This document shows, piece after piece, positions 46,568 to 55,184 of a stretch of DNA of 64,000 nucleotides; positions within the stretch are counted from its first letter, which is position 1; each line of letters starts with the position of its first letter. The DNA is from Inmirania thermothiophila (lineage in GTDB: Bacteria > Pseudomonadota > Gammaproteobacteria > DSM-100275). A program made the position numbers and the translations under genes. The stretch spans positions 1 to 64,000 of the forward strand of contig NZ_RJVI01000001.1 of assembly GCF_003751635.1 (NCBI RefSeq), in the 5' to 3' direction. The notes below the pieces were generated by a model, which searched no databases, had not been told where the DNA came from, and saw only the letters and a list, made by a program, of their open reading frames with translations.

Positions 46568-48184
46568 TCACCGCCCCCGGCGCAGGCGCGCCGGCACCTC
46601 GGCCGCGGACCAGGGCGGACCCCAGAGCGGGCCGCTCGCGGCCGCGCAGCCGGCCTCGGCGAGCCGGCGGCAGGCGGCCTCGTCGCCGACGCCGCACCCG
46701 TAGAGGGGCAGACCCAGGGCCGCGGCCACGGCCGCCGCCGAACGCAGCCCGGCCTCGCTCGGGCGCGGATGCAGGCGCAGGCCGGCGAGGCCCGCCGCCG
46801 CCAGGGCCTCGAGGGCCACCGCCTCGGCGCCGAGGCCGTCGCCCACCACCGCAAGCCCCCGCGGCAGCCGCGCCGCGGCGGCGAGTTCCGCAAGCCGCAG
46901 CATCGCCTCCAGCCGTGCAGGCCCCAACGCCCCGCGCGGGGCGAGCCCGCCCAGCACCCGCGGCCCGACGGCCAGGCTCACCACCGGCACGTCCCCGCCC
47001 CACCGCCCCTGCGCCGCCCGCACCGCCGCCGCCACCGCCTCGTCCAGCGCCTCGCCGAGCCCCGTCCGCTCCGCCGCGAGGCGCAGCGCCTCGTCCTCGA
47101 GCGGGCCGTCGGGTCCGCGCCACGAGGGCACCGCCTCCAGCGCCGCCACCACACCGTCGGCGAGCCGCACCCGCGGCCGGAAGGCCACCTCGGGCCCACC
47201 CGCGGCGAGCGCCGCCGACAGCGCCGCCGCGATCCGCTCCCGCGCCTGCGCCTCCGCCGCCACGGCGCCGTCGTAGAAGCGCAGGCACCCACCCCCGGCG
47301 GCCTTCGCCCGGTACATGGCGGCATCGGCGCAGCGCAGCAGGGTCTCGCCCCCGGGGGCATCGTCGGGGTAGAAGGCCGCCCCCAGGCTCGCCCCCACCC
47401 GCACCTCGCGCCCCGCCACCGTCCACGGCCGCGCCAGCGCCCTCAGGATCTCGCGCCCGGCCCGCACCGCCGCCCCGACGCTGTCGGCCTCCTCCAGGAT
47501 CAGGGCGAACTCGTCGCCGCCGATGCGCGCCACCGTGTCCTCGCCGCGCACCGCGCCCTGCAGGCGCGCCGCGGCCTCGCGCAGGACCTCGTCGCCGGCG
47601 GCGTGGCCGAGGCGGTCGTTGACCTCCTTGAAGCCGTCGAGGTCGACGTAGAGGAGGGCGAAGCGGCGGCCGCCGCGGCGGGCCCGGCGCTCGGCCTGCG
47701 CCAGCCGGTCGTGGAGGACGATGCGGTTGGGCAGCCCCGTGAGCCCGTCGCGGTAGGCGAGGCGGCGAAGCCGCGCCTCGGCCGCCTTGAGCGGCCCGAT
47801 CTCGGTGAAGACCGCGACGTAGTGGGTGGTGCGGCCGTCCCCGTCCCGGATCGCGGTGATGGTGAGCCACTGCGGGTACACCTCCCCGTCCTTGCGCCGG
47901 TTCCAGACCTCGCCCTCCCAGCGCCCCCGCTCCCGAAGCGCCTGCCACATGGCGTCGTAGAAGGCGCGGTCGTGGCGGCCCGAGCGCAGGATGCGCGGCG
48001 TGCGCCCGAGGGCCTCCGCGGGCGTGTAGCCGGTGACGCGGGTGAAGGCGGGGTTGACGCGGACGATCACCCCGCGGGCGTCGGTGACCAGGATGCCGTC
48101 GCCTGCGGCCTCGAACACCGCCGCCGCCTGCCGCAGCGCCGCATCCTCCGACGTCCCGTCCACGAGGTCCGCAGGCCTCCTCAC
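46568..48184 (-). CDS. PAS–GGDEF protein with a degenerate EAL domain
   Basis: A ~538-residue cytoplasmic signalling protein. A PAS domain (about residues 20–130: AGDGILVTDARGVIVRVNPAF, WNRRKDGEVYPQWLT) is followed by a GGDEF domain with an intact GGDEF at 222–226, so cyclic di-GMP synthesis is plausible. The C-terminal region is EAL-like but lacks catalytic residues: EAL reads EAV, the DDFG loop reads GDGLG, and the Asn, Glu and Lys motifs (NLS, ExTE, KID) are lost. The C-terminus is therefore likely a non-catalytic EAL relic. The start GTG at 48184 is uncertain; a GTG seven codons further in is an alternative. Confidence 0.82.
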   Translation of the reverse strand: MRRPADLVDGTSEDAALRQAAAVFEAAGDGILVTDARGVIVRVNPAFTRVTGYTPAEALGRTPRILRSGRHDRAFYDAMWQALRERGRWEGEVWNRRKDGEVYPQWLTITAIRDGDGRTTHYVAVFTEIGPLKAAEARLRRLAYRDGLTGLPNRIVLHDRLAQAERRARRGGRRFALLYVDLDGFKEVNDRLGHAAGDEVLREAAARLQGAVRGEDTVARIGGDEFALILEEADSVGAAVRAGREILRALARPWTVAGREVRVGASLGAAFYPDDAPGGETLLRCADAAMYRAKAAGGGCLRFYDGAVAAEAQARERIAAALSAALAAGGPEVAFRPRVRLADGVVAALEAVPSWRGPDGPLEDEALRLAAERTGLGEALDEAVAAAVRAAQGRWGGDVPVVSLAVGPRVLGGLAPRGALGPARLEAMLRLAELAAAARLPRGLAVVGDGLGAEAVALEALAAAGLAGLRLHPRPSEAGLRSAAAVAAALGLPLYGCGVGDEAACRRLAEAGCAAASGPLWGPPWSAAEVPARLRRGR

Positions 48185-48219
48185 GCGGCCTCCGCCATAC
48201 TTGACAGCGTAGCACGGGA

Positions 48220-48248
48220 TTGGGCGCCGTCCGCGCCCCTGGTATCCT
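48220..48248 (+). promoter_or_regulatory. Candidate promoter of the HugZ-like gene
   Basis: TTGGGC (48220–48225), a 17-bp spacer and TATCCT (48243–48248). The predicted transcription start (about 48255) is almost at the GTG start codon (48257), implying a near-leaderless message. Confidence 0.4.
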
Positions 48249-48256
48249 TGCCGGCC

Positions 48257-48712
48257 GTGGACACCGCCGCCCTCGCCCGCATCCTCGCCCGGCTGCTCGA
48301 GACGCAGCGCTGGGGCGTCCTCGCCACGCGCGGGCCGTGGGCGGCCCACGTCGCCTTCGCCCCCTGGCGGGGCGGGCTGCTCCTGCACCTGAGCACCCTC
48401 GCCGCCCACACCCGCCACCTCCTCGCCGATCCCGCCGCCGCGCTGGCCGTGGGCGAGGCCGACGACGGCCGCACCGATCCCCAGACCCTGGCGCGGGCGA
48501 CCCTGCGCGGGCGCGTCGCGCCGGTGGAGGCGGCGGCGCGCGCGGCCGCCGGGCAGGCCTACCTGGCGCGCTTCCCCGCCGCCGCGCCGCGCTTCGCCTT
48601 CACCGACTTCGCCCTCTACCGCCTCGAGGCGGAGGAGGCGCGGGTGGTGGCCGGGCTCGGCGCCGCGGGCAGCCTCCGCGGCGAGGTCCTGCGCCGGGCC
48701 CTGGCGCCGTGA
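48257..48712 (+). CDS. HugZ-like pyridoxamine 5'-phosphate oxidase-fold protein
   Basis: A 151-residue split-barrel protein: LLETQRWGVLATRGPWAAHVAFAP resembles the opening of PNPOx-type FMN-binding proteins, followed by LHLSTLAAHTRHLLADPAAAL and FPAAAPRFAFTDFALYRLE, the pattern of HugZ/HutZ-like haem-related proteins and general FMN split-barrel enzymes. Haem degradation is not shown here because the C-terminal haem-ligand domain of HugZ is absent. The start GTG at 48257 is inferred; it overlaps a DUF423 gene by a GTGA junction. Confidence 0.75.
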   Translation: MDTAALARILARLLETQRWGVLATRGPWAAHVAFAPWRGGLLLHLSTLAAHTRHLLADPAAALAVGEADDGRTDPQTLARATLRGRVAPVEAAARAAAGQAYLARFPAAAPRFAFTDFALYRLEAEEARVVAGLGAAGSLRGEVLRRALAP

Positions 48713-49062
48713 CCGCGGGGGCCCGCGCCGCCCTCGCCCTCGCCGCCCTCGGCGGGGCCTGCGCCGTGCTCGCCGGGGCCTTCGCCGCCCACCTCGCCTC
48801 GGCCGATGCCGCCGCGCTCCTGGAGAAGGGGGCGCGCTACCAGCTCGCCCACGCCCTGGCGGCGATGGCCGTGCTCGCCCTCCCGCTGCCGCGGGCGGCG
48901 GCCCTCGCGGGGCTCCTCGCCGCAGCGGGCAGCCTCTTCGCCGGCAGTCTCTACACCCTCGCCCTCGGTGCGCCGGCGGCGCTGGGCTGGGTGACGCCGG
49001 TGGGCGGGACGGCGATGGTGGCGGGCTGGCTGCTGGTGGCGGCCGCGGCGCTGCGGCGCTGA
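48709..49062 (+). CDS. DUF423 (YgdD-type) small membrane protein
   Basis: A 117-residue inner-membrane protein with about four hydrophobic segments (residues ~5–25, ~42–60, ~65–82, ~92–112). Conserved DUF423 features are GAFAAHL near the N-terminus, the ALLEKGARYQLAHALA segment, GSLFAGSLYTLAL and TPVGGTAMVAGWL. No function is established. The GTG overlaps the HugZ-like stop (GTGA), so the pair is an operon. It converges on the sulfurtransferase gene 16 bases away. Confidence 0.85.
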   Translation: MTAGARAALALAALGGACAVLAGAFAAHLASADAAALLEKGARYQLAHALAAMAVLALPLPRAAALAGLLAAAGSLFAGSLYTLALGAPAALGWVTPVGGTAMVAGWLLVAAAALRR

Positions 49063-49078
49063 GGGGGCGGCGCCGCCC

Positions 49079-49909
49079 TCAGGGCGCAGGGCCGCGGGCC
49101 ACCGCACGTGCGGGATCGCGGATCCACTCGCTCCACGAGCCCGGGTAGAGGCGCGCCCCGGCGAGCCCCGCCAGCTCCATCGCCAGCAGGTTGTGGCAGG
49201 CGGTGACCCCGGAGCCGCAGTAGTGGACCACCCGCTGCGGGGCGGCGCCGAGGGCGGCGAAGCGCCGGGCGAGGGCGGCGGGGGGCAGGAAGCGGCCCGC
49301 CCGGTCCAGGTTGCCGGTGAAGGGCAGGTTCACCGCCCCCGGGATGTGCCCGGCCACGGGGTCGATGGGCTCCTCCTCGCCCCGGTAGCGCTCCGGGGCG
49401 CGGGCGTCCACGAGGCACCAGCCGCCGGCGCGGACGGCCTCCGCGTCCACGGTGGGCATGCCTCCGGGGCGCCCCTCGAAGCGGCACGGCCGCACCGCGC
49501 CGCGGTCGCGGGCAAGGCCCCCGCCGGCGGCCAGCCAGGCCGCCAGACCGCCGTCCAGGACCGCGACCCGGCGGTGGCCGAGCCAGCGCAGCAGCCACCA
49601 CAGCCTCGCCGCGAAGGCGCCGCCGGCGTCGTCGTAGGCCACCACCGTGGTCCCGGGGCCGATCCCCCACGCACCGAGCCGGGCCATGAGCGGCCCCGGC
49701 GCCGGCAGCGGATGGCGCCCGCTCGCCGCGGTGACCGGCCCCGAGAGGTCGCGCTCGAGATGGGCGTAGACCGCGCCCGGGATGTGGCCCTCGCGCCACG
49801 CCGCTTCGCCGGCCTCCGGGGCGTCGAGGCGGAAGCGGCAGTCCACCACCACCCAGCCCGGATCGCCGAGGCGGGCGGCGAGGGTGGCGGCGTCCGTCAG
49901 CGGCCGCAT
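49079..49909 (-). CDS. sseA: Sulfurtransferase (SseA-type, 3-mercaptopyruvate or thiosulfate)
   Basis: A 276-residue two-domain rhodanese. The N-terminal inactive domain has VVVDCRFRLDAPEAGEAAW and AYDDAGGAFAARLWWLLRW. The C-terminal domain carries the active Cys231 in CGSGVTAC, the loop typical of 3-mercaptopyruvate sulfurtransferases, with GHIPGAVNLPF in both domains' style. It transfers sulfane sulfur to cyanide or thiols. The start ATG overlaps the upstream metallopeptidase gene by 13 bases. Confidence 0.9.
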   Translation of the reverse strand: MRPLTDAATLAARLGDPGWVVVDCRFRLDAPEAGEAAWREGHIPGAVYAHLERDLSGPVTAASGRHPLPAPGPLMARLGAWGIGPGTTVVAYDDAGGAFAARLWWLLRWLGHRRVAVLDGGLAAWLAAGGGLARDRGAVRPCRFEGRPGGMPTVDAEAVRAGGWCLVDARAPERYRGEEEPIDPVAGHIPGAVNLPFTGNLDRAGRFLPPAALARRFAALGAAPQRVVHYCGSGVTACHNLLAMELAGLAGARLYPGSWSEWIRDPARAVARGPAP

Positions 49910-50601
49910 GCGGGCAGGCTCCACAGCGGCAGCACCTGCCGGCGCAGCGCCCGCTCGGCGCGGCGCCAGCGCGGCTCGTGCCGCGCCACCTCGGCCCAGA
50001 AGGCGTCGGAGTGGTCCAGGTGGCGCAGGTGCGCCAGCTCGTGGACGATGAGGTAGCGCACGAGCCAGCGCGGCAGCAGGAGCAGGTTGCGGTTGAGGCT
50101 CACCGTGCCCGCCGCCGAGCAGCTCCCCCAGCGCGTGCGCTGGGCGCGCACCGTGACCCGGGCCGGGCGAAGCCCCGTCCGTTCCGCCTGCGCCGCCACC
50201 AGGGCGGGCAGCAGGGCGCGCGCCCGCTCCCCGAGCCAGGCCTGCAGCCAGCGCGCCGGCCGCCGCGCCGCCTCGCCGCCGAGGCGCAGGGTGCGCGCGC
50301 CCGCCTCCTCCCGGAGCCCGGGCGGAGCGGCGGGGTCGCAGACCACCCGCCAGGCCTCGCCCGCCGCGCGCAGGGCCACGAGCCGCGGCGCGAGCCCGAG
50401 CCGGGGATGGGCGCGCCGGGCCCGGGCCGGCGCCCGGCGGGCCTCGATCCAGCCGCGGTGGCTGCGCACCAGCTCCGCCGCCAGGCGCGCCGGCGCCCCC
50501 CGCGGCAGCACCACCTCCACCTCGCCGCCCGGGTCCACGGTGAGGCGGGCGCGGCGCGCGCGCCCGCTGACGCGGATCCGGTACGGAGGCAGGACGTCCA
50601 C
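49897..50601 (-). CDS. YgjP-type (DUF45) predicted zinc metallopeptidase
   Basis: A 234-residue cytoplasmic protein of the YgjP/WLM-like family. The C-terminal domain has RTRWGSCSAAGTVSLNRNLLL, then HELAH (187–191) with a further His in HLDHSDAFW, giving an M48-like zinc site. The N-terminal half is a beta-rich domain with WIEARR. Activity is unproven for the family. The GTG start lies 9 bases after the GGDEF–EAL stop, so it is in that operon. The 3' end overlaps sseA. Confidence 0.87.
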   Translation of the reverse strand: MDVLPPYRIRVSGRARRARLTVDPGGEVEVVLPRGAPARLAAELVRSHRGWIEARRAPARARRAHPRLGLAPRLVALRAAGEAWRVVCDPAAPPGLREEAGARTLRLGGEAARRPARWLQAWLGERARALLPALVAAQAERTGLRPARVTVRAQRTRWGSCSAAGTVSLNRNLLLLPRWLVRYLIVHELAHLRHLDHSDAFWAEVARHEPRWRRAERALRRQVLPLWSLPACGR

Positions 50602-50610
50602 GGCGCGGCC

Positions 50611-52653
50611 TCAGCCCCGCTCCCTTACCCGTCCCACCGGGGCGGGGCGCCCGTAGTGGTAGCCCTGGGCGTAGTCGATGCCGAGCTCGCGCACGGCGGC
50701 GGCGATCTCGGCATCCTCCACGAACTCGGCGATGGTGCGCAGGCCGAAGCGCCGGGCGAGGCCGTGCATGTGCTCCACGAGGGCGCGGTCCCGCGGATCC
50801 CGGGGCATGGCGCGGACGAAGGTGCCCTCGATCTTGACGAAGTCCACCGGCAGGTACTTGAGGTACATGAACGAGGAGAAGCCGCTGCCGAAATCGTCCA
50901 GGGCGAAGCGGAAGCCTTCCTCGCGCAGCGCCTGCACCTGCGGCGCCAGCCGCCCCAGGTGGGGCAGCGCCTCCCGCTCGGTGATCTCGAAGACCACCCG
51001 CGCCGGGTCCACGCCGGCGGCGCGGATGCGCGAGGTCACCTCGGCCATGCGCGCAGGATCGCCGAAGGTGCCGCGGGAGAGGTTGACGAAGACCGGGGCA
51101 TCCCCCAGCCCCCCCGCCTGCACCAGGCCGCAGACGCGCTCCACCACGCGCAGGTCCACCGCCTCGGCGAGCCCCACCTGCTCGGCGACGTAGATGAACT
51201 GCCCCGCCTTGGCTTCGGCGCCCCGGAGCGCCACCCGCGCCAGGGCCTCGTAGGCGACGACGGTGCCGTCGGCGGCGGCGACGATGGGCTGGAAGACCAC
51301 CTCCACGCGGTCCTCGTCCAGGGCGCGGCGCAGGCAGTCGGCCTGGGCGAAGACCTCCATCACCCGCGCCTGCTCCTCCGGCCCCAGGTGCACCAGGCGG
51401 TTCTTGCCCGCCCGCTTGGCCTCGTACATGGCCACGTCCATGGCGCCGTGCAGCGCCTGCGGGGAGTCGCCGTTGCGCGGGTAGCTGACCACGCCCATGC
51501 TCACGGTGACCCGCGTCGTGCCCGTGGGCAGCGCGATCTCCGCCTCGGTCAGGCGCCGGTGCAGCTTGGCCGCGACGGCGACCCCCGCCTCCGGCTCGGT
51601 CTCGGGCAGGATCACCGCGAACTCGTCGCCGCCGAGGCGCACCGCCAGGTCGGTGGTGCGCAGCCCCTCCTGCACCAGCCGTCCCACCTCCCGCAGCACG
51701 AGGTCGCCGACGGGATGGCCGAAGGTGTCGTTGATGTGCTTGAAGTTGTCGAGATCGAACATCACGAGGCAGAACTCGGTGTCCGCGCGCCGCGCCCGCT
51801 GCACCTCGAAGGCCAGGAATTCCTCGAACTTGCGCCGGTTGTAGAGCCCGGTGAGGGTGTCGCGCACGGCGTATTCCTCGAGCTCGCGCGTGTGCCGCTC
51901 CACCATCTCGAGCAGATGGTTGAACTGGCGCGCCAGCACCACCAGCTCGCGCACCCGGCCCCGCTCGTCGACGCGCCGCCCGTAGTCGCGCCGCGCCTCC
52001 ACCGCGGCCATCGCCTCCACCAGGCGGCGCAGCGGCCGCACCACCCCGAGGCGCAGCTCGAGGTTGAGCAGCGCGAACACGACGAGGAGGAGGACCACCC
52101 CGGACACGGCCACCGAACGGGCGACGACGGTCACCGGCGCCCGCACCTCCCCCACCGGCATGCGGACGTCGATGACGCCGTTGACGTCGCCGAGGCGGGC
52201 CTCGGTGTGGCAGCGCAGGCACTCGTCGCGCACCCGCACCGGGTAGACGTAGCGCACCGTCCCGCGCTCGGTGCGCAGGAACTCGCGCCCGTCCCGCAGC
52301 GCCGCCTGCAGCACCGGGTCGGCCTCGCGCACGGCCCGCTCGCCCGGGATCTCGCCGAACTGGCGGATCACCGGCTCGCCGCGCAGGACCCGCACCTCCA
52401 CCCCGGGCGCAACCCGGTTCAGACGCTCGATGATGGGGGCGATGTCGTCCTTGCCCCAGCCCGCGCGCATGGCCGCGTAGAGGGTCTCGAACACCATGAG
52501 CGAGCGCTGGCGGGCGTCGACGCGGGCGAACTCCTCGACGGCGCGGGCGCGCAGGCCGCGCTCCAGGTGGTAGATCCCGGCCAGGGCCACGGCGAGGGCA
52601 AGCACCGTCAGCACGAGGAGCCAGCGGCCGAGGGGGATGGGATACCGGCGCAA
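50611..52653 (-). CDS. Membrane c-di-GMP protein: periplasmic CxxCH (DUF3365/Tll0287-like) domain, HAMP, GGDEF and EAL
   Basis: A 680-residue protein: N-terminal membrane anchor (~residues 10–28), a periplasmic domain (30–170) with a CLRCH haem-c motif (C145, C148, H149) of the Tll0287/DUF3365 type, a second membrane span (~173–197), a HAMP-like linker, GGDEF (intact GGDEF at 341–345, ~290–450) and EAL (EAL at 469–471, with the Asn, Glu, DDFG, Lys and ED motifs intact). It should make or break c-di-GMP in response to a redox or ligand signal at the haem. The start is a TTG at 52653 with a GGAGG ribosome binding site; a GTG 32 codons upstream would add an unlikely basic N-terminus. Confidence 0.9.
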   Translation of the reverse strand: MRRYPIPLGRWLLVLTVLALAVALAGIYHLERGLRARAVEEFARVDARQRSLMVFETLYAAMRAGWGKDDIAPIIERLNRVAPGVEVRVLRGEPVIRQFGEIPGERAVREADPVLQAALRDGREFLRTERGTVRYVYPVRVRDECLRCHTEARLGDVNGVIDVRMPVGEVRAPVTVVARSVAVSGVVLLLVVFALLNLELRLGVVRPLRRLVEAMAAVEARRDYGRRVDERGRVRELVVLARQFNHLLEMVERHTRELEEYAVRDTLTGLYNRRKFEEFLAFEVQRARRADTEFCLVMFDLDNFKHINDTFGHPVGDLVLREVGRLVQEGLRTTDLAVRLGGDEFAVILPETEPEAGVAVAAKLHRRLTEAEIALPTGTTRVTVSMGVVSYPRNGDSPQALHGAMDVAMYEAKRAGKNRLVHLGPEEQARVMEVFAQADCLRRALDEDRVEVVFQPIVAAADGTVVAYEALARVALRGAEAKAGQFIYVAEQVGLAEAVDLRVVERVCGLVQAGGLGDAPVFVNLSRGTFGDPARMAEVTSRIRAAGVDPARVVFEITEREALPHLGRLAPQVQALREEGFRFALDDFGSGFSSFMYLKYLPVDFVKIEGTFVRAMPRDPRDRALVEHMHGLARRFGLRTIAEFVEDAEIAAAVRELGIDYAQGYHYGRPAPVGRVRERG

Positions 52654-52669
52654 GAAACCTCCAATCCCG

Positions 52670-52691
52670 TCGATGGAAAGCCTTCGATGGA
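52670..52691. repeat. Short direct repeat upstream of the GGDEF–EAL gene
   Basis: TCGATGGA occurs twice with a 6-base spacer (52670–52677 and 52684–52691), about 20–40 bases upstream of the TTG start. It could be a regulator site. It does not resemble a c-di-GMP riboswitch. Confidence 0.35.
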
Positions 52692-52841
52692 GCCGACCAC
52701 TGCGATGGTACTTCAGGCGCCGCCGCCGCCCAAGCGCTCGCCCCTCCACCTTTTGGTCCGGCCCGTGCTGCGCGATCCGCGGCCTGACCCATGTCGGGTT
52801 GCGTTGACATCCCGCCCGGGCCGACCCGACACTGCCCGCCC

Positions 52842-53978
52842 ATGGAGCAAGGGACCCAGGTGCTCGTGGCCGGCGACGGGCCGGCGGGGGGGGCGCTGGC
52901 GCTCGCCCTGGCGCGGCGCGGTGTCGCCGTCGCCCTCGCCGGCCCGGGGCGGCACCACGGCCCCCGCCCCCTCGCCCTGTCGCGCGCGGCGGTACGGCTG
53001 CTGGCGCGGCTGGACGTCTGGGCGCCGGCGGCGGCGACGCCGCTGCAGGCGGTCCGGCTCGCCGCCGGGGGGTGGAGCAGCCGGATCGGGGAGGGGGCGC
53101 CGCTCGGCGCGGTGGTCCGCGCCGACACCCTCGCCGGGCTGCTGGACGCCGCCCTGGAGCGCGCCGGGGTGGAGCGGCTGCGCGCCCCCGTGCGCAGGCT
53201 GCGCCGCGGCCCGGATGGCGTCGAGGCGGAGGTGGGCGGCGCCCGGGTGCGGGCGCGCCTGGTGGTGGGCGCCGACGGGGCCGACTCCACGGTGCGCGCG
53301 CTGGCCGGGATCGGGACCCGTGAGGCCGACTACGGGCAGTCGGCCCTGGTGACCCTGCTGGCGCCGCGACGCCCCCACGACGGCGTGGTGGAGGAGCGCT
53401 TCACCCCCCGCGGCCCCCTCGTCCTCCTCCCGTGCGGCGAGGCCCTGGGGCTCGTCTGGCTGCTGCCGCGGGAGGCGGCCCGGAATCTTGCGGGGTCGGA
53501 CCCCGCCGCCCTCGCCGCGGCGCTCGCCGCCGCCGCGGGCGAGCCGCCGGGGCGGCCCCTGGCGCCGGCGCAGGCGGTCCCGCTGCGCCTCGTGCGCGCG
53601 CGCACGCTGGTCCACCACCGCTTGGCCCTGGCGGGGGGCGCCGCCTGCACCCTCCACCCCCTGGGGGCGCAGGGGCTCAACCTCGGCCTGCGCGACGTCG
53701 CCGCCCTCGCGCCCCTGGTGGCGGAGGCGGTGGCGACGGGGGGCGACCCGGGCGGCTGGCCGGTGCTGGAGGCCTACGCCCGCGCCCGCCGCGAGGACCA
53801 CCGGCGCACCGCCGCCTTCACCGACCTCGCGGCGCGGGCCCTCGCCGGGGGCTCGCCGCTGCGGCCGCTGGCGGCGCGCCTCGCCGCCCTCCTGGGCTGG
53901 GTCCCGCCCCTGCGCCGCGCGGTCCTCGCCCACGGCGGCGGCGAGGCCGCGTACCAGCCCGACCCGGAGGCGGTCTGA
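52842..53978 (+). CDS. ubiH: UbiH-like FAD-dependent ubiquinone biosynthesis hydroxylase
   Basis: A 378-residue flavoprotein monooxygenase of the UbiH/UbiF/UbiI/COQ6 family. It has an N-terminal GDGPAGGALA dinucleotide motif, a DG motif (VVGADGADSTVR) and a C-terminal FAD-ribityl region TLHPLGAQGLNLGLRD that reads GAQGLNLG as in the family. It probably hydroxylates the quinone ring. The exact position (C6 versus C5 or C1) cannot be assigned; ubiH is suggested because the neighbour looks like UbiI. The ATG at 52842 is chosen by the Rossmann start. It overlaps the next gene by one base. Confidence 0.82.
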   Translation: MEQGTQVLVAGDGPAGGALALALARRGVAVALAGPGRHHGPRPLALSRAAVRLLARLDVWAPAAATPLQAVRLAAGGWSSRIGEGAPLGAVVRADTLAGLLDAALERAGVERLRAPVRRLRRGPDGVEAEVGGARVRARLVVGADGADSTVRALAGIGTREADYGQSALVTLLAPRRPHDGVVEERFTPRGPLVLLPCGEALGLVWLLPREAARNLAGSDPAALAAALAAAAGEPPGRPLAPAQAVPLRLVRARTLVHHRLALAGGAACTLHPLGAQGLNLGLRDVAALAPLVAEAVATGGDPGGWPVLEAYARARREDHRRTAAFTDLAARALAGGSPLRPLAARLAALLGWVPPLRRAVLAHGGGEAAYQPDPEAV

Positions 53979-55180
53979 TGCGCCGGAGCGAGGTCGTCGT
54001 CGTGGGCGGCGGGATGGTGGGGGCCTGCACCGCGGCGGCGCTCGCCCGCGCCGGGGTCGCGGTGGACCTGGTGGAGCCGGCGCCGCCCGTCCCCGGCGAG
54101 GGCCTCGAGGTGCGGGTCTCGGCCCTGACCGTGGCCTCCGAACGCATCCTCGCCGCCCTCGGCGCCTGGGAGCGGATCGAGCCCGGGCGGCGCGCGCCCT
54201 TCCGGCGCATCCGCGTCTGGGAGGGCGACGCCCCCGGCACCCGCTTCGACGCCGACGCCACGGGCGCCGACCGCCTCGGCCACATCGTCGAGAACCGCGC
54301 CGTGCGCCTGGCCCTGTGGCAGGTGCTGCAGACCCTGCCTACGGTGCGGATCCACGCCGGGGCGGGGCTTGCGGGCCTCGTCGTCGGCGCCCGCGAGGCC
54401 TGCCTGCGTCTCACCGACGGCACCCGCCTCGCCGCCCCCCTGGTGGTGGGGGCGGACGGGGCGCGCTCCGGGGTGCGGCGCCTCGCCGGCATCGCCACCG
54501 TGGGCTGGCCCTATCGCCAGCGCACCATCGTCGGCCACGTCACCACCTCGCGCCGCCACCGCGACACCGCCTGGCAGCGCTTCCTGCCCACCGGCCCGGT
54601 GGCCTTCCTTCCCCTCGCCGACGGGCGCTGCTCGCTCGCCTGGCACAACGACGAGGGGCGCGCCGAGGCCCTGATGGCGCTGGAGGAGGCCGACTTCCTC
54701 GCCGCGCTGGAGGCGGCGAGCGGCGGCGTCCTCGGCGAGATGCTGGCGATCGAGGGCCGCGCCGCCTTCCCGCTGCACCTGCGCCACGCGGTGCGCTACC
54801 ACGCGCCCCGCGTCGCCCTCGTGGGTGATGCCGCCCACACCGTGCACCCCCTCGCCGGCCAGGGCGTCAACCTCGGCCTGCTCGACGCGGCCACCCTGGC
54901 CGAGGAGGTGGCGGCGGCGGTGCTCGCCGGCGACGACCCGGGCGAACCCGCCCTCCTCGCCCGCTACGAGCGCCGCCGCCGGCCCCACAACCTCGCCGCG
55001 GCGGCGGTGATGGACGGCTTCAAGCGCTGCTTCGGCAACCGCAGCCCGGCGCTGGCGTGGGCGCGGCGCGCGGGCCTCGCGCTGGCCGACCGCGCGGGCC
55101 CGCTCAAGACCGGCGTCATGCGCCTGGCCATGGGCCTCGACGGTCCGCTGCCCGCCCTCGCCCGCGGCGGCGGAGACTGA
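53978..55180 (+). CDS. UbiI/VisC-like FAD-dependent ubiquinone biosynthesis hydroxylase
   Basis: A 400-residue paralogue of the preceding protein. It has VVVGGGMVGACTAAAL at the N-terminus, VVGADGARSGVRRLAG, and the C-terminal GDAAHTVHPLAGQGVNLGLLD characteristic of the UbiH/F/I group. The EVRVSALTVASERILAALGAWE segment matches UbiI/UbiF (C5 hydroxylase). The two genes form the ubiH–ubiI pair seen in many gammaproteobacteria, here without pepP upstream. Both enzymes act in aerobic ubiquinone synthesis. Confidence 0.88.
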   Translation: MRRSEVVVVGGGMVGACTAAALARAGVAVDLVEPAPPVPGEGLEVRVSALTVASERILAALGAWERIEPGRRAPFRRIRVWEGDAPGTRFDADATGADRLGHIVENRAVRLALWQVLQTLPTVRIHAGAGLAGLVVGAREACLRLTDGTRLAAPLVVGADGARSGVRRLAGIATVGWPYRQRTIVGHVTTSRRHRDTAWQRFLPTGPVAFLPLADGRCSLAWHNDEGRAEALMALEEADFLAALEAASGGVLGEMLAIEGRAAFPLHLRHAVRYHAPRVALVGDAAHTVHPLAGQGVNLGLLDAATLAEEVAAAVLAGDDPGEPALLARYERRRRPHNLAAAAVMDGFKRCFGNRSPALAWARRAGLALADRAGPLKTGVMRLAMGLDGPLPALARGGGD

Positions 55181-55184
55181 GGCC

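Noticed and set aside
52654-52841. c-di-GMP (GEMM) riboswitch before the GGDEF–EAL gene
   Set aside because: The conserved GEMM core and its second-stem motif are absent; only a short direct repeat is present.
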